A DNA stretch of 64,000 nucleotides from assembly GCF_010977555.1 (NCBI RefSeq), contig NZ_CP048815.1, positions 1,054,001 to 1,118,000 on the forward strand, written 5' to 3'. This document shows positions 25,466 to 33,632 of the stretch, piece after piece. The DNA comes from Caulobacter rhizosphaerae. GTDB lineage: Bacteria; Pseudomonadota; Alphaproteobacteria; Caulobacterales; Caulobacteraceae. A program made the position numbers and the translations under genes. Below the pieces are notes generated by a model. It did not search any database, was not told the origin of the DNA, and worked only from the letters and a program-made list of their open reading frames with translations. Position 1 is the stretch's first letter. Each line of letters opens with the position of its first letter.

Positions 25466-26035
25466 ATGATTAGCATGAATTATAAGATGATGATGGTGAG
25501 CGCTCTGGTGGCCGGCGGGTTGTCGGTCAGCGGCTGCGCGACCAAGGGTTATGTCAACGATCAGGTCGGCGTGGTGAACACGCGGGTCGACGGGACCGAG
25601 ACCAAGCTGGCCGAGGTCGACCGGACCAGCCAGGAAGCGCTGAAGCGCGCGACCGACGCCGGCAAGCTGGCCGAGGGCAAGTTCCTGTACTCGGTGGTGC
25701 TGAGCGACGACTCGGTGAAGTTCCCGCTGAACCGCTACGAGCTGTCCCCTGAGGCCGAGCAGCGCCTGGCTGACTTCGCCTCGAAGCTGAAAGGCGACAA
25801 CAAGAACGTCTATCTGGAAATCCAGGGCTTCACCGACGCCACCGGCGATCCGAAGTACAACGAGAGCCTGGCCGGCGAGCGGGCCGAGACGGTGCGCAAG
25901 TTCCTCAGCAAGCAAGGCGTGCCGCTGAACCGCATGGCGACGATCTCGTACGGCGAGGATGACCCCGTCGCCCCCAACGACAACCCCGACGGCCGCGCCC
26001 AGAACCGCCGGGTGGTGATCCAGGTCCTGGCCTAG
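25466..26035 (+). CDS. OmpA-family lipoprotein
   Basis: A protein of 189 residues: lipoprotein signal with lipobox SVSGC, then a short helical coiled-coil segment (about 30-75), then an OmpA-like peptidoglycan-binding domain with LEIQGFTDATGDPKYNESLA and GRAQNRRVVIQV, which contain the Asp and Arg that hold diaminopimelate. It tethers the outer membrane to the wall. ATG 25466 (MISMNYK) has a weak AAGGG site; the ATG at 25409 is less likely because it would add a polar extension before the signal. Confidence 0.88.
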   Translation: MISMNYKMMMVSALVAGGLSVSGCATKGYVNDQVGVVNTRVDGTETKLAEVDRTSQEALKRATDAGKLAEGKFLYSVVLSDDSVKFPLNRYELSPEAEQRLADFASKLKGDNKNVYLEIQGFTDATGDPKYNESLAGERAETVRKFLSKQGVPLNRMATISYGEDDPVAPNDNPDGRAQNRRVVIQVLA

Positions 26036-26037
26036 AG

Positions 26038-26132
26038 CATCGCGCGGAAAAGTGGACGCCGGTTTTCCGCAAAAGCGATGCGAACACAGAGCCTGGAGCA
26101 AGCCACGCGATCCTATATCGCGCGGCTTGCTC
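26038..26132. repeat. Two adjacent hairpin elements after the OmpA gene
   Basis: The first is GCATCGC...GCGATGC (26038-26082) with an inner perfect stem GCGGAAAA/TTTTCCGC. The second is GAGCAAGCC...GGCTTGCTC (26096-26132). The layout resembles rhizobial-type intergenic mosaic elements. It follows the stop at 26035 and may also end transcription. Confidence 0.65.
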
Positions 26133-26160
26133 TAGAACTTTTGAGTTCAGGTTCACTCTT

Positions 26161-26186
26161 GGGGACAGGCGCATGCGCCTGTCCCC
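26161..26186. repeat. Family B palindrome, copy 3
   Basis: 26-bp perfect palindrome identical to 2901-2926, about 23 kb away. It lies between convergent genes (OmpA and GST). Confidence 0.9.
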
Positions 26187-26214
26187 GTCCCATGTTCAGC
26201 CCGCGTCGAAGGGC

Positions 26215-26850
26215 TCAAGCGTCTTCCTTGGCCTTGGCGATCAGCGCGTCGTCGATCTGGGAGGCCCGCCTGGCGGCCGGGCGCTGGTTGATCCCCGCCC
26301 AATAGGCCTCGAAGGCCGGGCGCTTCTCGATCGAGCCGAACATCATGCCCCAGCCGATCTGCGAGCCCACATAGACGTCGGCGGCCGAGAACGCGTCGCC
26401 GACGATGTACGGCTTGCCGCCCACCGCTGTTTCCAGGGTGTTCAGGGTGTCGTCCAGGCAGCCATAGCCAGCCGTGGCGCGGCGTTCGGGCGGCACCTCC
26501 ACCCCCAGCGCCTTGTTGGTCACCGCCGCCTCCACCGGCCCGCAGCCGAACATCAGCCAGCGATAATAGGTCCCGCGAGCGGGTGAGCCGACCGGCGGGG
26601 CCAGGCCGGCCTCGGGGAAGGCGTCGGCCAGATAGGCGCAGATCGCCGCCCCCTCGGTGACGGTCACGCCGCGGTGGGTGATCGCCGGCACCTTGCCCAT
26701 CGGATTGACCGCCAGGTACTCCGGAGCCTTCATCGTCGAGGCGTAGTCGAGCACGACGGTGCGATAGGGGGCGCCGACCTCTTCCAGCATCCAGCGGACG
26801 ATGCGGCCGCGCGACATCGGGTTGGTGTAGAAGACGAGTTCGTCGCTCAT
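26215..26850 (-). CDS. Glutathione S-transferase family protein
   Basis: A protein of 211 residues: a thioredoxin-fold N-domain (LVFYTNPMSRGRIVRWMLEEVGAPY; VNPMGKVPAI and EGAAICAYLAD are the glutathione-binding loops) and a helical C-domain. The first loop has Ser (NPMSRGR) as the likely activating residue. It conjugates or reduces substrates with glutathione in the cytoplasm. ATG 26850 follows a perfect AGGAGGT. Substrate unknown. Confidence 0.9.
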   Translation of the reverse strand: MSDELVFYTNPMSRGRIVRWMLEEVGAPYRTVVLDYASTMKAPEYLAVNPMGKVPAITHRGVTVTEGAAICAYLADAFPEAGLAPPVGSPARGTYYRWLMFGCGPVEAAVTNKALGVEVPPERRATAGYGCLDDTLNTLETAVGGKPYIVGDAFSAADVYVGSQIGWGMMFGSIEKRPAFEAYWAGINQRPAARRASQIDDALIAKAKEDA

Positions 26851-26935
26851 GGTCGGACCTCCTGAAGGAGGCGCAATCCTAGCGTGCGCGGGCCGGCGCG
26901 CAATCTCGGAAACCGATGTTCTTCCAGGTCGCGGG

Positions 26936-29449
26936 TCAGGCCGAGGCCGGGAGGCTCCTGGGCGGCGCCTTGGCCATGGCGCTGTTGAGGGCGTCAACCA
27001 GGCTGGCGGCGGTCATCGGCTTGGACACCGAGCCGTCGAAGACCCCGCCTGGGCCGCCGGTCCGCGCGTCGGCCGAGAAGGCGATGATCGGCGCGCCGGC
27101 GTTGGGGCCGCCTCCGCCGCGGATGCGCAGGGCCGCCTGGGCGCCGTCCAGGCGCGGCATGCGCAGGTCCATCAGGATGACGTCGAACGGGCGAACCGCG
27201 GCGGCGGCGACGCCCTCCTCGCCGTCCACCGCCTCGGACACCTGCGCGCCCAGGGCGGTGAGGATGGCGTTGACCAGCTCGCGGTTGGCCGGGTTGTCGT
27301 CGACGACCAGCACGTGGCAGGCCGGCGGCAGCGATGGAACGGCGGCCTCATGGTCGGCGAGCGTCTTGGCCTCCGCGGCGGACGGCGCCACGACGTCGAA
27401 GCTGAAGCAGGCGCCCTGGCCCGGATCGCTGACCACGCCGATCTGGCCGCCCATCGCCTCGACCAGGCCCTTGCAGATGGCCAGGCCTAGGCCGGTGCCG
27501 CCGTGCTTGCGTGTCAGGCCGGCGTCGACCTGGGAGAAGCGGCGGAACAGCAGGTCGACGGCCTCGGGCGCGATGCCGGGCCCGGTGTCGCGCACCGAGA
27601 CGCGCAGCCGCCCGGCGGCGTCGTCATAGGCGGCCGTGACGGTGACCGACCCGGCCTCGGTGAACTTCACCGCGTTGCCGATCAGGTTCAGCAGCACTTG
27701 GCGCAGGCGGCCGCCGTCGATCAGCAGGTTGGCGGGCAAGCCGTCCAGCCCGTCGGCCCGCAGGGCCACGCCCCGGGCCTCGGTCTCCAGCGAGAACAGG
27801 TCCAGGGCCTCCTCGATCAGCGGCGCGGGGGCGACGGGCTCCAGCTTCAGCTCCAGCTGGCCGGCCTCCAGCTTCGAGAAGTCCAGGATGTCGTTGATGG
27901 TGGCCAGCAGCGCCTTGCCGCCGCTCAGCACCCGGCCGATGAAGCGGCGTGCGTCGGGCGACAGCTCCGGCTCGTCATCGACCAGCCGGGCGAACCCCAG
28001 CACCGAGGTCAGGGGCGTGCGCAGCTCGTGGCTCATATTGGCCAGGAACTCGCCCTTCGCCGCGGCGGCCGCCTCGGCCGCGTTGCGGGCCTCGCGCAGC
28101 TCCTGCTCCATGGCCTTCTGCTCGGTGACGTCGCGGACGATGTCGCTGATGCCCAGGACCGCCCCGGTCAGCGGGTCGCGCTGCAGGCTGGGGCGGGATT
28201 CCAGCCAGATCATCCGCCCGTCCTTGCGGATCGCGCGATACTCGACCCGCGTGGGAGCGTTGTCGTGATGCGCCGCCAGATGGGCGATGTGTTCGATGAC
28301 GATCGCGCGGACGGCCTCGCGGTCGTCCTCGTGCACCGTAGTCATCCCTTCGCGGCCGACCAGCTCCTCCGGCGCGTAGCCCAGCATGGCGACGCAGGCC
28401 GGCGAGACGTACTGGATGACGCCGCGCAGGTCGCTGTGGACGATCAGGTCCTGGGCGTCTTCGGCCAGTTGGCGGAAGCGCGCCTCGCTGCGGAACACCG
28501 CGGCGTTGGCCTCGGTCATCTTCTGCAGCATCTGGCGCCGGTGGCGCTGGATCGAGGCCACGGGCAGGCTGATGAAGATCGCCACGGCCAGGAACAGCTG
28601 CAGCACGATGGCCTGGTCGGTCGACCCCGCCCGCAGCAGCGTGATCGGCCCGTGGCCGGCCATGGTGAAGATCACCGCCACCACGGCCACCAGGGTCGCG
28701 CTGAGCGCCGCGCCCAGCACCTCCAGCCGCCAGGCGACCAGCAGCATGACCGGCGGGATCATGAACAGCAGCGGCCGGTTCTGGGCGAAGACGCCGACCG
28801 TCACGACCAGCAACAGCAGCAGGCTGGCCGCGCCGCTGGCGGAGAGCGGCCGCTCGCGCAGATAGTGGCGCATGCGGACCATGGCCAGCAGGCAGGGCGT
28901 GATGGTCATCAGGCCCAGGATGTCGCCCAGCGACCACAGGCTGATATTGGCCAGCAGCACGCCGCCGCGCATCGCCGTATGGAGCGAGGCGGCCAGGACG
29001 CTGGTGGCGAGCGGGCCGGCCAGGCCGCAGATCAGGGCGAAGGCGATCATGTCCCGGGCGCGGCCCAGGTCGATCGTCTCGCCGATCACGCGGCGCACGC
29101 CCCAGGCGCAGACCAAGACCTGGACGATGTTGCAGCTGACCAGCACGACATTGACCGCGAGCAGGTCATGGACATGGGCGCCGGCCGCCAGCCCGCCGGC
29201 CAGGCATCCCAGCAGCACGGCCGGCCAGTGGCGGTTGCGGCACGACAGCAGGCAGGCCACGCCGAAGCCGTTGGACAGCCAGATCGGCGCCACCTGGCCA
29301 TAGTTGCGGGGGAATTCGACGCAGAGATAGGCCAGCAGGGCGTAGCCGACCGCCGCGCCCACGGCCAGGACCAGGGTCTTCAGAATGTCGCCGCCCGTCC
29401 AGCGCCAGATCGGTCCGGTCGAGGCGAGGGAGGTCGTCGCTGTCATCAC
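26936..29449 (-). CDS. Hybrid histidine kinase with MASE1 sensor, PAS and receiver
   Basis: A protein of 837 residues. About eight membrane helices (MASE1, residues 20-305) are followed by a PAS/PAC domain (about 320-450), HisKA with the phosphoacceptor in FLANMSHELRTPLTSVLGFARL, HATPase (N box LLNLIGNAVKFTE; G boxes DTGPGIA and GGTGLGLAICKG), and a C-terminal receiver with ILMDLRMPRLDG and VSKPMT. It senses an unknown membrane-associated signal and passes phosphate internally, then probably to a phosphotransferase. MM at 29449 and 29446 are both possible starts. No cognate regulator gene adjoins. Confidence 0.92.
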   Translation of the reverse strand: MMTATTSLASTGPIWRWTGGDILKTLVLAVGAAVGYALLAYLCVEFPRNYGQVAPIWLSNGFGVACLLSCRNRHWPAVLLGCLAGGLAAGAHVHDLLAVNVVLVSCNIVQVLVCAWGVRRVIGETIDLGRARDMIAFALICGLAGPLATSVLAASLHTAMRGGVLLANISLWSLGDILGLMTITPCLLAMVRMRHYLRERPLSASGAASLLLLLVVTVGVFAQNRPLLFMIPPVMLLVAWRLEVLGAALSATLVAVVAVIFTMAGHGPITLLRAGSTDQAIVLQLFLAVAIFISLPVASIQRHRRQMLQKMTEANAAVFRSEARFRQLAEDAQDLIVHSDLRGVIQYVSPACVAMLGYAPEELVGREGMTTVHEDDREAVRAIVIEHIAHLAAHHDNAPTRVEYRAIRKDGRMIWLESRPSLQRDPLTGAVLGISDIVRDVTEQKAMEQELREARNAAEAAAAAKGEFLANMSHELRTPLTSVLGFARLVDDEPELSPDARRFIGRVLSGGKALLATINDILDFSKLEAGQLELKLEPVAPAPLIEEALDLFSLETEARGVALRADGLDGLPANLLIDGGRLRQVLLNLIGNAVKFTEAGSVTVTAAYDDAAGRLRVSVRDTGPGIAPEAVDLLFRRFSQVDAGLTRKHGGTGLGLAICKGLVEAMGGQIGVVSDPGQGACFSFDVVAPSAAEAKTLADHEAAVPSLPPACHVLVVDDNPANRELVNAILTALGAQVSEAVDGEEGVAAAAVRPFDVILMDLRMPRLDGAQAALRIRGGGGPNAGAPIIAFSADARTGGPGGVFDGSVSKPMTAASLVDALNSAMAKAPPRSLPASA

Positions 29450-29588
29450 CCTGCTTTCGCGGGCGCCCGACCTTGGCTCGTGTCAGGACGCCCGTGAAGC
29501 ACGCATAGGCTTAAGGGCTTAAAGAACAGTGGCTTGGCGCGTCATTCCCCCGAGGATCGGCGAGCCGTTGGCGATCTTGGGCGCAATT

Positions 29589-29674
29589 CCTCGTCCTTCG
29601 ACAGGCTCAGGATGAGGAATTCCACTCGGCCGCCCGGCAAGTCGCCCTCATCCTGAGCCTGTCGAAGGACGAGG
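29589..29674. repeat. Palindromic repeat family A, copy 5
   Basis: Family A arms with loop GAATTCCACTCGGCCGCC, close to the copies at 5305 and 10493. Outer text CGCCTGACTGTCCATGG resembles the outer arm of the 10493 unit. It lies in the gap between the hybrid kinase start and the beta-lactamase stop. Confidence 0.9.
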
Positions 29675-29712
29675 GCGGGCGCCGGCGCCAAGCGCCTGAC
29701 TGTCCATGGCTC

Positions 29713-30612
29713 CTAGGATCCGAAACCGGCGGCGACGACCAGTCGGGCGACTTCGGCGATCACGGCGTTGCGGCCGTCGTCGGCGAGGGTGGAGCGGCTC
29801 AGATAGGCGGTGATCAGCAGCGGAGGGCGACCGGGAGGCCAGATCACGGCGATGTCGTTGGTGGTCCCGACCTTGCCGTCGCCCCAGCTGCCGGTCTTGT
29901 CGCCGACCTTCCAGCCGGCGGGCAGGCCGGCCCTCAGCCGCTTGTCGCCGGTCTGGTTGGCCACCAGCCAGGCGACCAGTTGCTGGCGCGAGGCCGACGA
30001 CAGGACCGGGCCCAGGGCCAGGGCGCGCAGGGCGCCCAGCATGGCGTTGGGCGAGGTGGTGTCGTGGATCTCGCCGGGCCGCACCACGTTGAGGTTCGGC
30101 TCGTAGCCGTCCAGGCGGGTCACCTTGTCGCCCAGGCCGCGCAGGAAGGCGGTCAGGGCCGGCGGGCCGCCGAAGGTGTAGAGCAGGATATTGGCGGCGG
30201 CGTTGTCGCTGAGGGTGACCGTCGCCTCGCACAGCGCCCCCACGGTCATGCCGTCGTTGATGTGCTGCTCCGTGGCCGGCGAATGGGCCAGCAGCACGTT
30301 TCGGCCGTACACGATCCGCCGGTCCAGCCGCTCTTGCCCCTGGTCGACCCGCTTGAGCACCAGGCCCGCGACCAGGGCCTTGAAGGTGCTGCACATCGCG
30401 AAGCGCTCGTCGCCGCGATAGGCGAAGGTCCTGCCGTCGGCGGTGTCCAGCACGGCCACGCCCAGCCGCCCGCCGCTGCGCGCCTCCAGGGCGGCCATAC
30501 CCCGGCTAATGCCGCTGGTCAGGCGCGCCGTCGCGACCGCGCCGGCGGGGGAGGCCAAAGAAAAGGCGGGCAGGGTCGAGATAGCCGTTAATACTTGCCG
30601 TCTGTCGATCAT
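29713..30612 (-). CDS. bla: Class A beta-lactamase, Tat-exported
   Basis: A serine beta-lactamase of 299 residues. Active-site motifs are complete: Ser75-x-x-Lys78 (STFK), Ser135-Asp-Asn (SDN), Glu171 in EPNLN (omega loop) and Lys239-Thr-Gly (KTG). The signal begins MIDRRQVLTAIS, a twin-arginine pattern, so export after folding by Tat is likely. ATG 30612 follows GGAGG; the ATG four codons earlier lacks spacing. It is divergent from a LysR regulator, the ampC/ampR-type arrangement, and is therefore probably inducible. Chromosomal context and matching composition suggest an intrinsic gene rather than a mobile one. Confidence 0.94.
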   Translation of the reverse strand: MIDRRQVLTAISTLPAFSLASPAGAVATARLTSGISRGMAALEARSGGRLGVAVLDTADGRTFAYRGDERFAMCSTFKALVAGLVLKRVDQGQERLDRRIVYGRNVLLAHSPATEQHINDGMTVGALCEATVTLSDNAAANILLYTFGGPPALTAFLRGLGDKVTRLDGYEPNLNVVRPGEIHDTTSPNAMLGALRALALGPVLSSASRQQLVAWLVANQTGDKRLRAGLPAGWKVGDKTGSWGDGKVGTTNDIAVIWPPGRPPLLITAYLSRSTLADDGRNAVIAEVARLVVAAGFGS

Positions 30613-30706
30613 CGGATCCTCCATGGGCGGGAAGATGGGCGAGGCGGGACCTTGGGATCAAACGATGATACTTCGGTTCAGTCCCTAGAATATTTTGGGT
30701 GTCGAG

Positions 30707-31573
30707 ATGAGTCGCGCGCAGCTTCCCCTGAACGCCCTGCGGGCCTTCGAGGCCTCGGCCCGGCACCTGTCCTTCACGCGGGCGGCCATCGAGCTGTGCG
30801 TGACCCAGGCCGCCGTCAGCCACCAGGTCAAGGGCCTGGAGCAGCGGCTGGGGACCAGCCTGTTCCGCCGCCTGCCGCGCGGCCTGGCCCTGACCGACGA
30901 GGGGCTGGCCCTGCTGCCGCCGGTGCGCGACAGCTTCGACCGCATGGGCGACGTGCTCGAGCGGTTCGCGGCCGGGCGGGTGATGGAGGTGCTCAGCGTC
31001 GGGGTGGTCGGCACCTTCGCCGTCGGCTGGCTGCTGCCGCGCCTGCCGGCCTTCCGCGAGGCCCATCCGTTCGTCGACCTGCGCCTGTTCACCAACAACA
31101 ACCGCATCGACATCGCCGGCGAGGGCCTGGACTGCGCCGTGCGGTTCGGCGACGGGGCCTGGCACGGAACCCAGGCCGTCCCGCTGTTCGCCGCGCCCAT
31201 GACCCCGCTGTGCGCGCCCCTGGTGGCCGAACGGCTGAAGTCGCCCGAGGCCCTGGGCGCCGAGGTCCTGCTGCGCAGCTACCGGGCCGACGACTGGCCC
31301 GACTGGTTCGCGGCCGCCGGCCTGGTCCCGCCGCCGATCCGCGGGCCGGTGTTCGACAGCTCCTGGGTGATGGTCGAGGCGGCGATGCAGGGCGCCGGCG
31401 TGGCCCTGGCCCCGTCGATGATGTTCGCCCGCGACCTGGAGCAGGGCCGGCTGGTGCGGCCGTTCGCCCTGGAGGTGGGGGCGGGGATGTACTGGCTCAC
31501 CTGGCTGAAGTCGCGGGCGGTCACGCCGGCCCTGGCGGCGTTCCGGGACTGGATGGCCGAACAAGCCTCGTGA
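30707..31573 (+). CDS. LysR-family regulator, AmpR-like
   Basis: A protein of 288 residues: N-terminal winged helix (NALRAFEASARHLSFTRAAIELCVTQAAVSHQVKGLEQRLG) and a substrate-binding domain. The N-terminal text is very close to AmpR/GcvA-type regulators. It is divergent from the class A beta-lactamase with 94 bp between starts, so it very probably controls that gene in response to cell-wall fragments; this is known for AmpR and inferred here. The gap holds an AT-rich box near 30690 (AATATTTT) but I cannot fix a T-N11-A operator with confidence. Confidence 0.9.
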   Translation: MSRAQLPLNALRAFEASARHLSFTRAAIELCVTQAAVSHQVKGLEQRLGTSLFRRLPRGLALTDEGLALLPPVRDSFDRMGDVLERFAAGRVMEVLSVGVVGTFAVGWLLPRLPAFREAHPFVDLRLFTNNNRIDIAGEGLDCAVRFGDGAWHGTQAVPLFAAPMTPLCAPLVAERLKSPEALGAEVLLRSYRADDWPDWFAAAGLVPPPIRGPVFDSSWVMVEAAMQGAGVALAPSMMFARDLEQGRLVRPFALEVGAGMYWLTWLKSRAVTPALAAFRDWMAEQAS

Positions 31574-31576
31574 AGG

Positions 31577-31747
31577 CCGCTCATCCCGGCGACCCGGATC
31601 CCAAGGCCGTGCGGATGTTGGGCAAGCTCGACGCTCGTGGCGACGCCCCGAGACAAGGTCTGGACTTCCCCGCCCCCGTCGAGGTCTTCTCCGGGGTGTC
31701 GCACTTCGAATGGGGATCCACATCCCGACCTTCGCCGGGATGAGTGG
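31577..31747. repeat. Palindromic repeat family C, degenerate copy
   Basis: It starts CCGCTCATCCCGGCGA and ends TTCGCCGGGATGAGTGG, as in the 127-bp copies, but the interior differs and the length is 171 bp. It fills most of the gap between the LysR stop and the amidohydrolase start. Confidence 0.65.
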
Positions 31748-31764
31748 ATCGTGGGGATGCTCTC

Positions 31765-33054
31765 GTGAAGATCGAAACCGCCGTCCTGGCCGCCGCCCTG
31801 GCGCTCGCGCCGCTCGCCGCTTCCGAAGCCGCCTGGGCCGCCCCCGTCTATGTCCACGCCGGCAAGCTGGTCGACACCCTGCAGGGCAAGGTCCTCAGCG
31901 ACCAGATGATCACCATCGACGGCGAGCGGATCGTCGCGGTCGCGCCGTGGAAGGCCGCCCCGGCCGACGGCAAGGTCATCGACTGGTCGACCCGCATGGT
32001 GCTGCCGGGCCTGATCGACATGCACACCCACCTCTGCGACCAGGAGCAGACCGAGAACATCGCCGAGCCGCTGCTGACCACCGCCGCCTACCAGGCCTAT
32101 ATCGGCGCCGCCCATGCGCGCCTCACCCTGGAGGCCGGCTTCACCAGCGTGCGCGACGTCGGGACCTGGCGGGCCTTCGGCGACGTGGCCCTGCGCGACG
32201 CCATCAACGCCGGCCTCGTGCCCGGTCCCCGCATGTCGGTGGCCGGGGCCTATATCACCATCCCCGGCGGCGGCGGCGAGATCACCGGCCTGGCGGCCGA
32301 CGTGAAGATCCCCGACGAGATGCGGGCCGGCGTGGTCGAGGACGCCGCCGACGCCCATCGCAAGGCCGCCAGCATCCTGGCCCATCACGCCGACTTCCTG
32401 AAGCTGATCGCCACCGGCGCGGTCCTGACCGTCGGCACCGAGCCGGGCGCCCAGGAGCTGACCGAGGACGAGATGCGGGCCGCCGTCGAGGAGGCCGCCC
32501 GCCGTGGGACTTACGCCACCGCCCACGCCCACGGGGCCGAAGGCATGAAGTCGGCCATGCGGGCCGGGGTGCGCTCGATCGAGCACGGCTCGCTGATGGA
32601 CGACGAGGCCATCGCCATGATGAAGGCCCGGGGCGTGTTCCTGGTGGCCGACATCTATGACGGCGACTGGATCGACGCCTATGGCAAGGCCCACGGCTGG
32701 CCGGCCGAGACCCTGCGCAAGAACTTCGACACCACCCAGGCCCAGCGCGACGGCTTCCGCAAGGCGGTCAAGGCCGGGGTCAAGATCGCCTACGGCACCG
32801 ACGCGGGCGTCTATCCCCACGGCCTCAACGCCCGGCAGATGACGTACATGGTCCGCTACGGCATGACCCCGATGCAGGCCATCCAGTCGGCCACCACCGT
32901 GGCGGCCGAGCTGATGAAGAAGACCGACGTGGGCGCCATCGCCCCTGGCCGCTACGCCGACCTGATCGCCGTCGACGGCGACGCGCTGGCGGACATCTCG
33001 GTGCTGGAGCACGTGGCGGCGGTGATGAAGGGCGGGGTGGTGGTGAAGGATTGA
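31765..33054 (+). CDS. Amidohydrolase, Xaa-Pro/Xaa-Arg dipeptidase-like, exported
   Basis: A protein of 429 residues with a signal peptide (to about AAWAAP). Metal ligands of the amidohydrolase barrel are present: HTH in GLIDMHTHL, Lys in FLKLIATGAV (carboxylated), His in TAHAHGAEG, His in SIEHGSLMD and Asp in GTDAGVYPHG. This pattern resembles the Caulobacter dipeptidases that cleave before Arg, Lys or Pro. GTG 31765 is taken because it gives a normal signal sequence. It probably acts in the periplasm on peptides. Confidence 0.9.
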   Translation: MKIETAVLAAALALAPLAASEAAWAAPVYVHAGKLVDTLQGKVLSDQMITIDGERIVAVAPWKAAPADGKVIDWSTRMVLPGLIDMHTHLCDQEQTENIAEPLLTTAAYQAYIGAAHARLTLEAGFTSVRDVGTWRAFGDVALRDAINAGLVPGPRMSVAGAYITIPGGGGEITGLAADVKIPDEMRAGVVEDAADAHRKAASILAHHADFLKLIATGAVLTVGTEPGAQELTEDEMRAAVEEAARRGTYATAHAHGAEGMKSAMRAGVRSIEHGSLMDDEAIAMMKARGVFLVADIYDGDWIDAYGKAHGWPAETLRKNFDTTQAQRDGFRKAVKAGVKIAYGTDAGVYPHGLNARQMTYMVRYGMTPMQAIQSATTVAAELMKKTDVGAIAPGRYADLIAVDGDALADISVLEHVAAVMKGGVVVKD

Positions 33055-33055
33055 A

Positions 33056-33076
33056 CCCTCTCCCTCTGGGAGAGGG
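33056..33076 (+). terminator. Hairpin after the amidohydrolase gene
   Basis: CCCTCTCCC-TCT-GGGAGAGGG is a perfect 9-bp stem immediately after the stop codon. There is no T-run, so it may act as a 3'-end stabiliser rather than a true terminator. Confidence 0.5.
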
Positions 33077-33158
33077 GCCGGTCAGGTTTCTCACCCTCCC
33101 GCCTTATTGTTGCTGCCAGATTCACCAATGACGCTCTTGGCGCGGCTCCTGCAGTGTG

Positions 33159-33203
33159 CAATGCAACAAGATGTTGCTGTGCAGCATTGATACAGCTGTC
33201 ACG
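33159..33203. promoter_or_regulatory. Possible operator upstream of the small DUF2188-like gene
   Basis: CAATGC (33159) and GCATTG (33184) form an imperfect dyad around ATGTTGCT. Next to it TTGATACAGCTGTCA has a good left half of an FNR/FixK box (TTGAT) but a poor right half. No firm assignment. Confidence 0.25.
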
Positions 33204-33249
33204 CCGGCGCGGTAAGACCGACGCTTGAGTGAACCAAGGAGTGAGTACG

Positions 33250-33489
33250 ATGGCCGCCGAACACACCTATTTCGTCCGACCTGTCTCCGGCGTCTGGCAC
33301 GTCACCTGGAACGAATCGCTCGACCTGATCGGCTCCTATCCCTGCCAGCCCGAAGCCGTCGGCGTCGCCGAGATGCTGGCCCGCCACATGCGCGCCCAGG
33401 GCAAGACCGCCCGGGTGTCGGTGTCCGAGCCGGAAGCCCGCCGCACCAGCTGGGGCCGCACCAACCTCGGCGCCCAGGCCGCCGCCTAA
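33250..33489 (+). CDS. Small DUF2188-like protein
   Basis: A protein of 79 residues. The order TYFVRPVSGVWHVTWNES, then PEAVGVAEMLARHMRAQGKTARVSVSE, resembles the DUF2188 pattern in which a Trp-His strand is followed by a helix with regularly spaced Ala. ATG 33250 has AAGGAG nine bases upstream. It stands alone between an amidohydrolase and a convergent exporter gene, with a promoter-like region of almost 200 bp in front. The function is unknown. Confidence 0.65.
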   Translation: MAAEHTYFVRPVSGVWHVTWNESLDLIGSYPCQPEAVGVAEMLARHMRAQGKTARVSVSEPEARRTSWGRTNLGAQAAA

Positions 33490-33520
33490 AGCGGATCGAC
33501 CTTCAAAGCCCTGCGTGGTC

Positions 33521-33605
33521 CTTGTCCTTCGACAAGCTCAGGATGAGGGCCATTTACAGCCCCGTGCGTAGAAAAACCTCATCCTGAGCTTGTCGAAGGA
33601 CGAGG
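33521..33605. repeat. Palindromic repeat family A, copy 6
   Basis: The left arm has a change (CTTGTCC for CTCGTCC); the right arm is perfect and followed by TTTTC. It lies between convergent genes. Confidence 0.88.
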
Positions 33606-33632
33606 TTTTCGCCTCCCAAGGCTGAAGACGCC

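Noticed and set aside
27503..29497. Long plus-strand frame opposite the hybrid kinase
   Set aside because: Gln/His/Arg-rich low-complexity translation with no domain; the minus-strand kinase explains the whole region.
29508..29524. TTAA-N-TTAA as a CtrA site upstream of the hybrid kinase
   Set aside because: Spacing between TTAA halves is 4, not the 7 required for CtrA.
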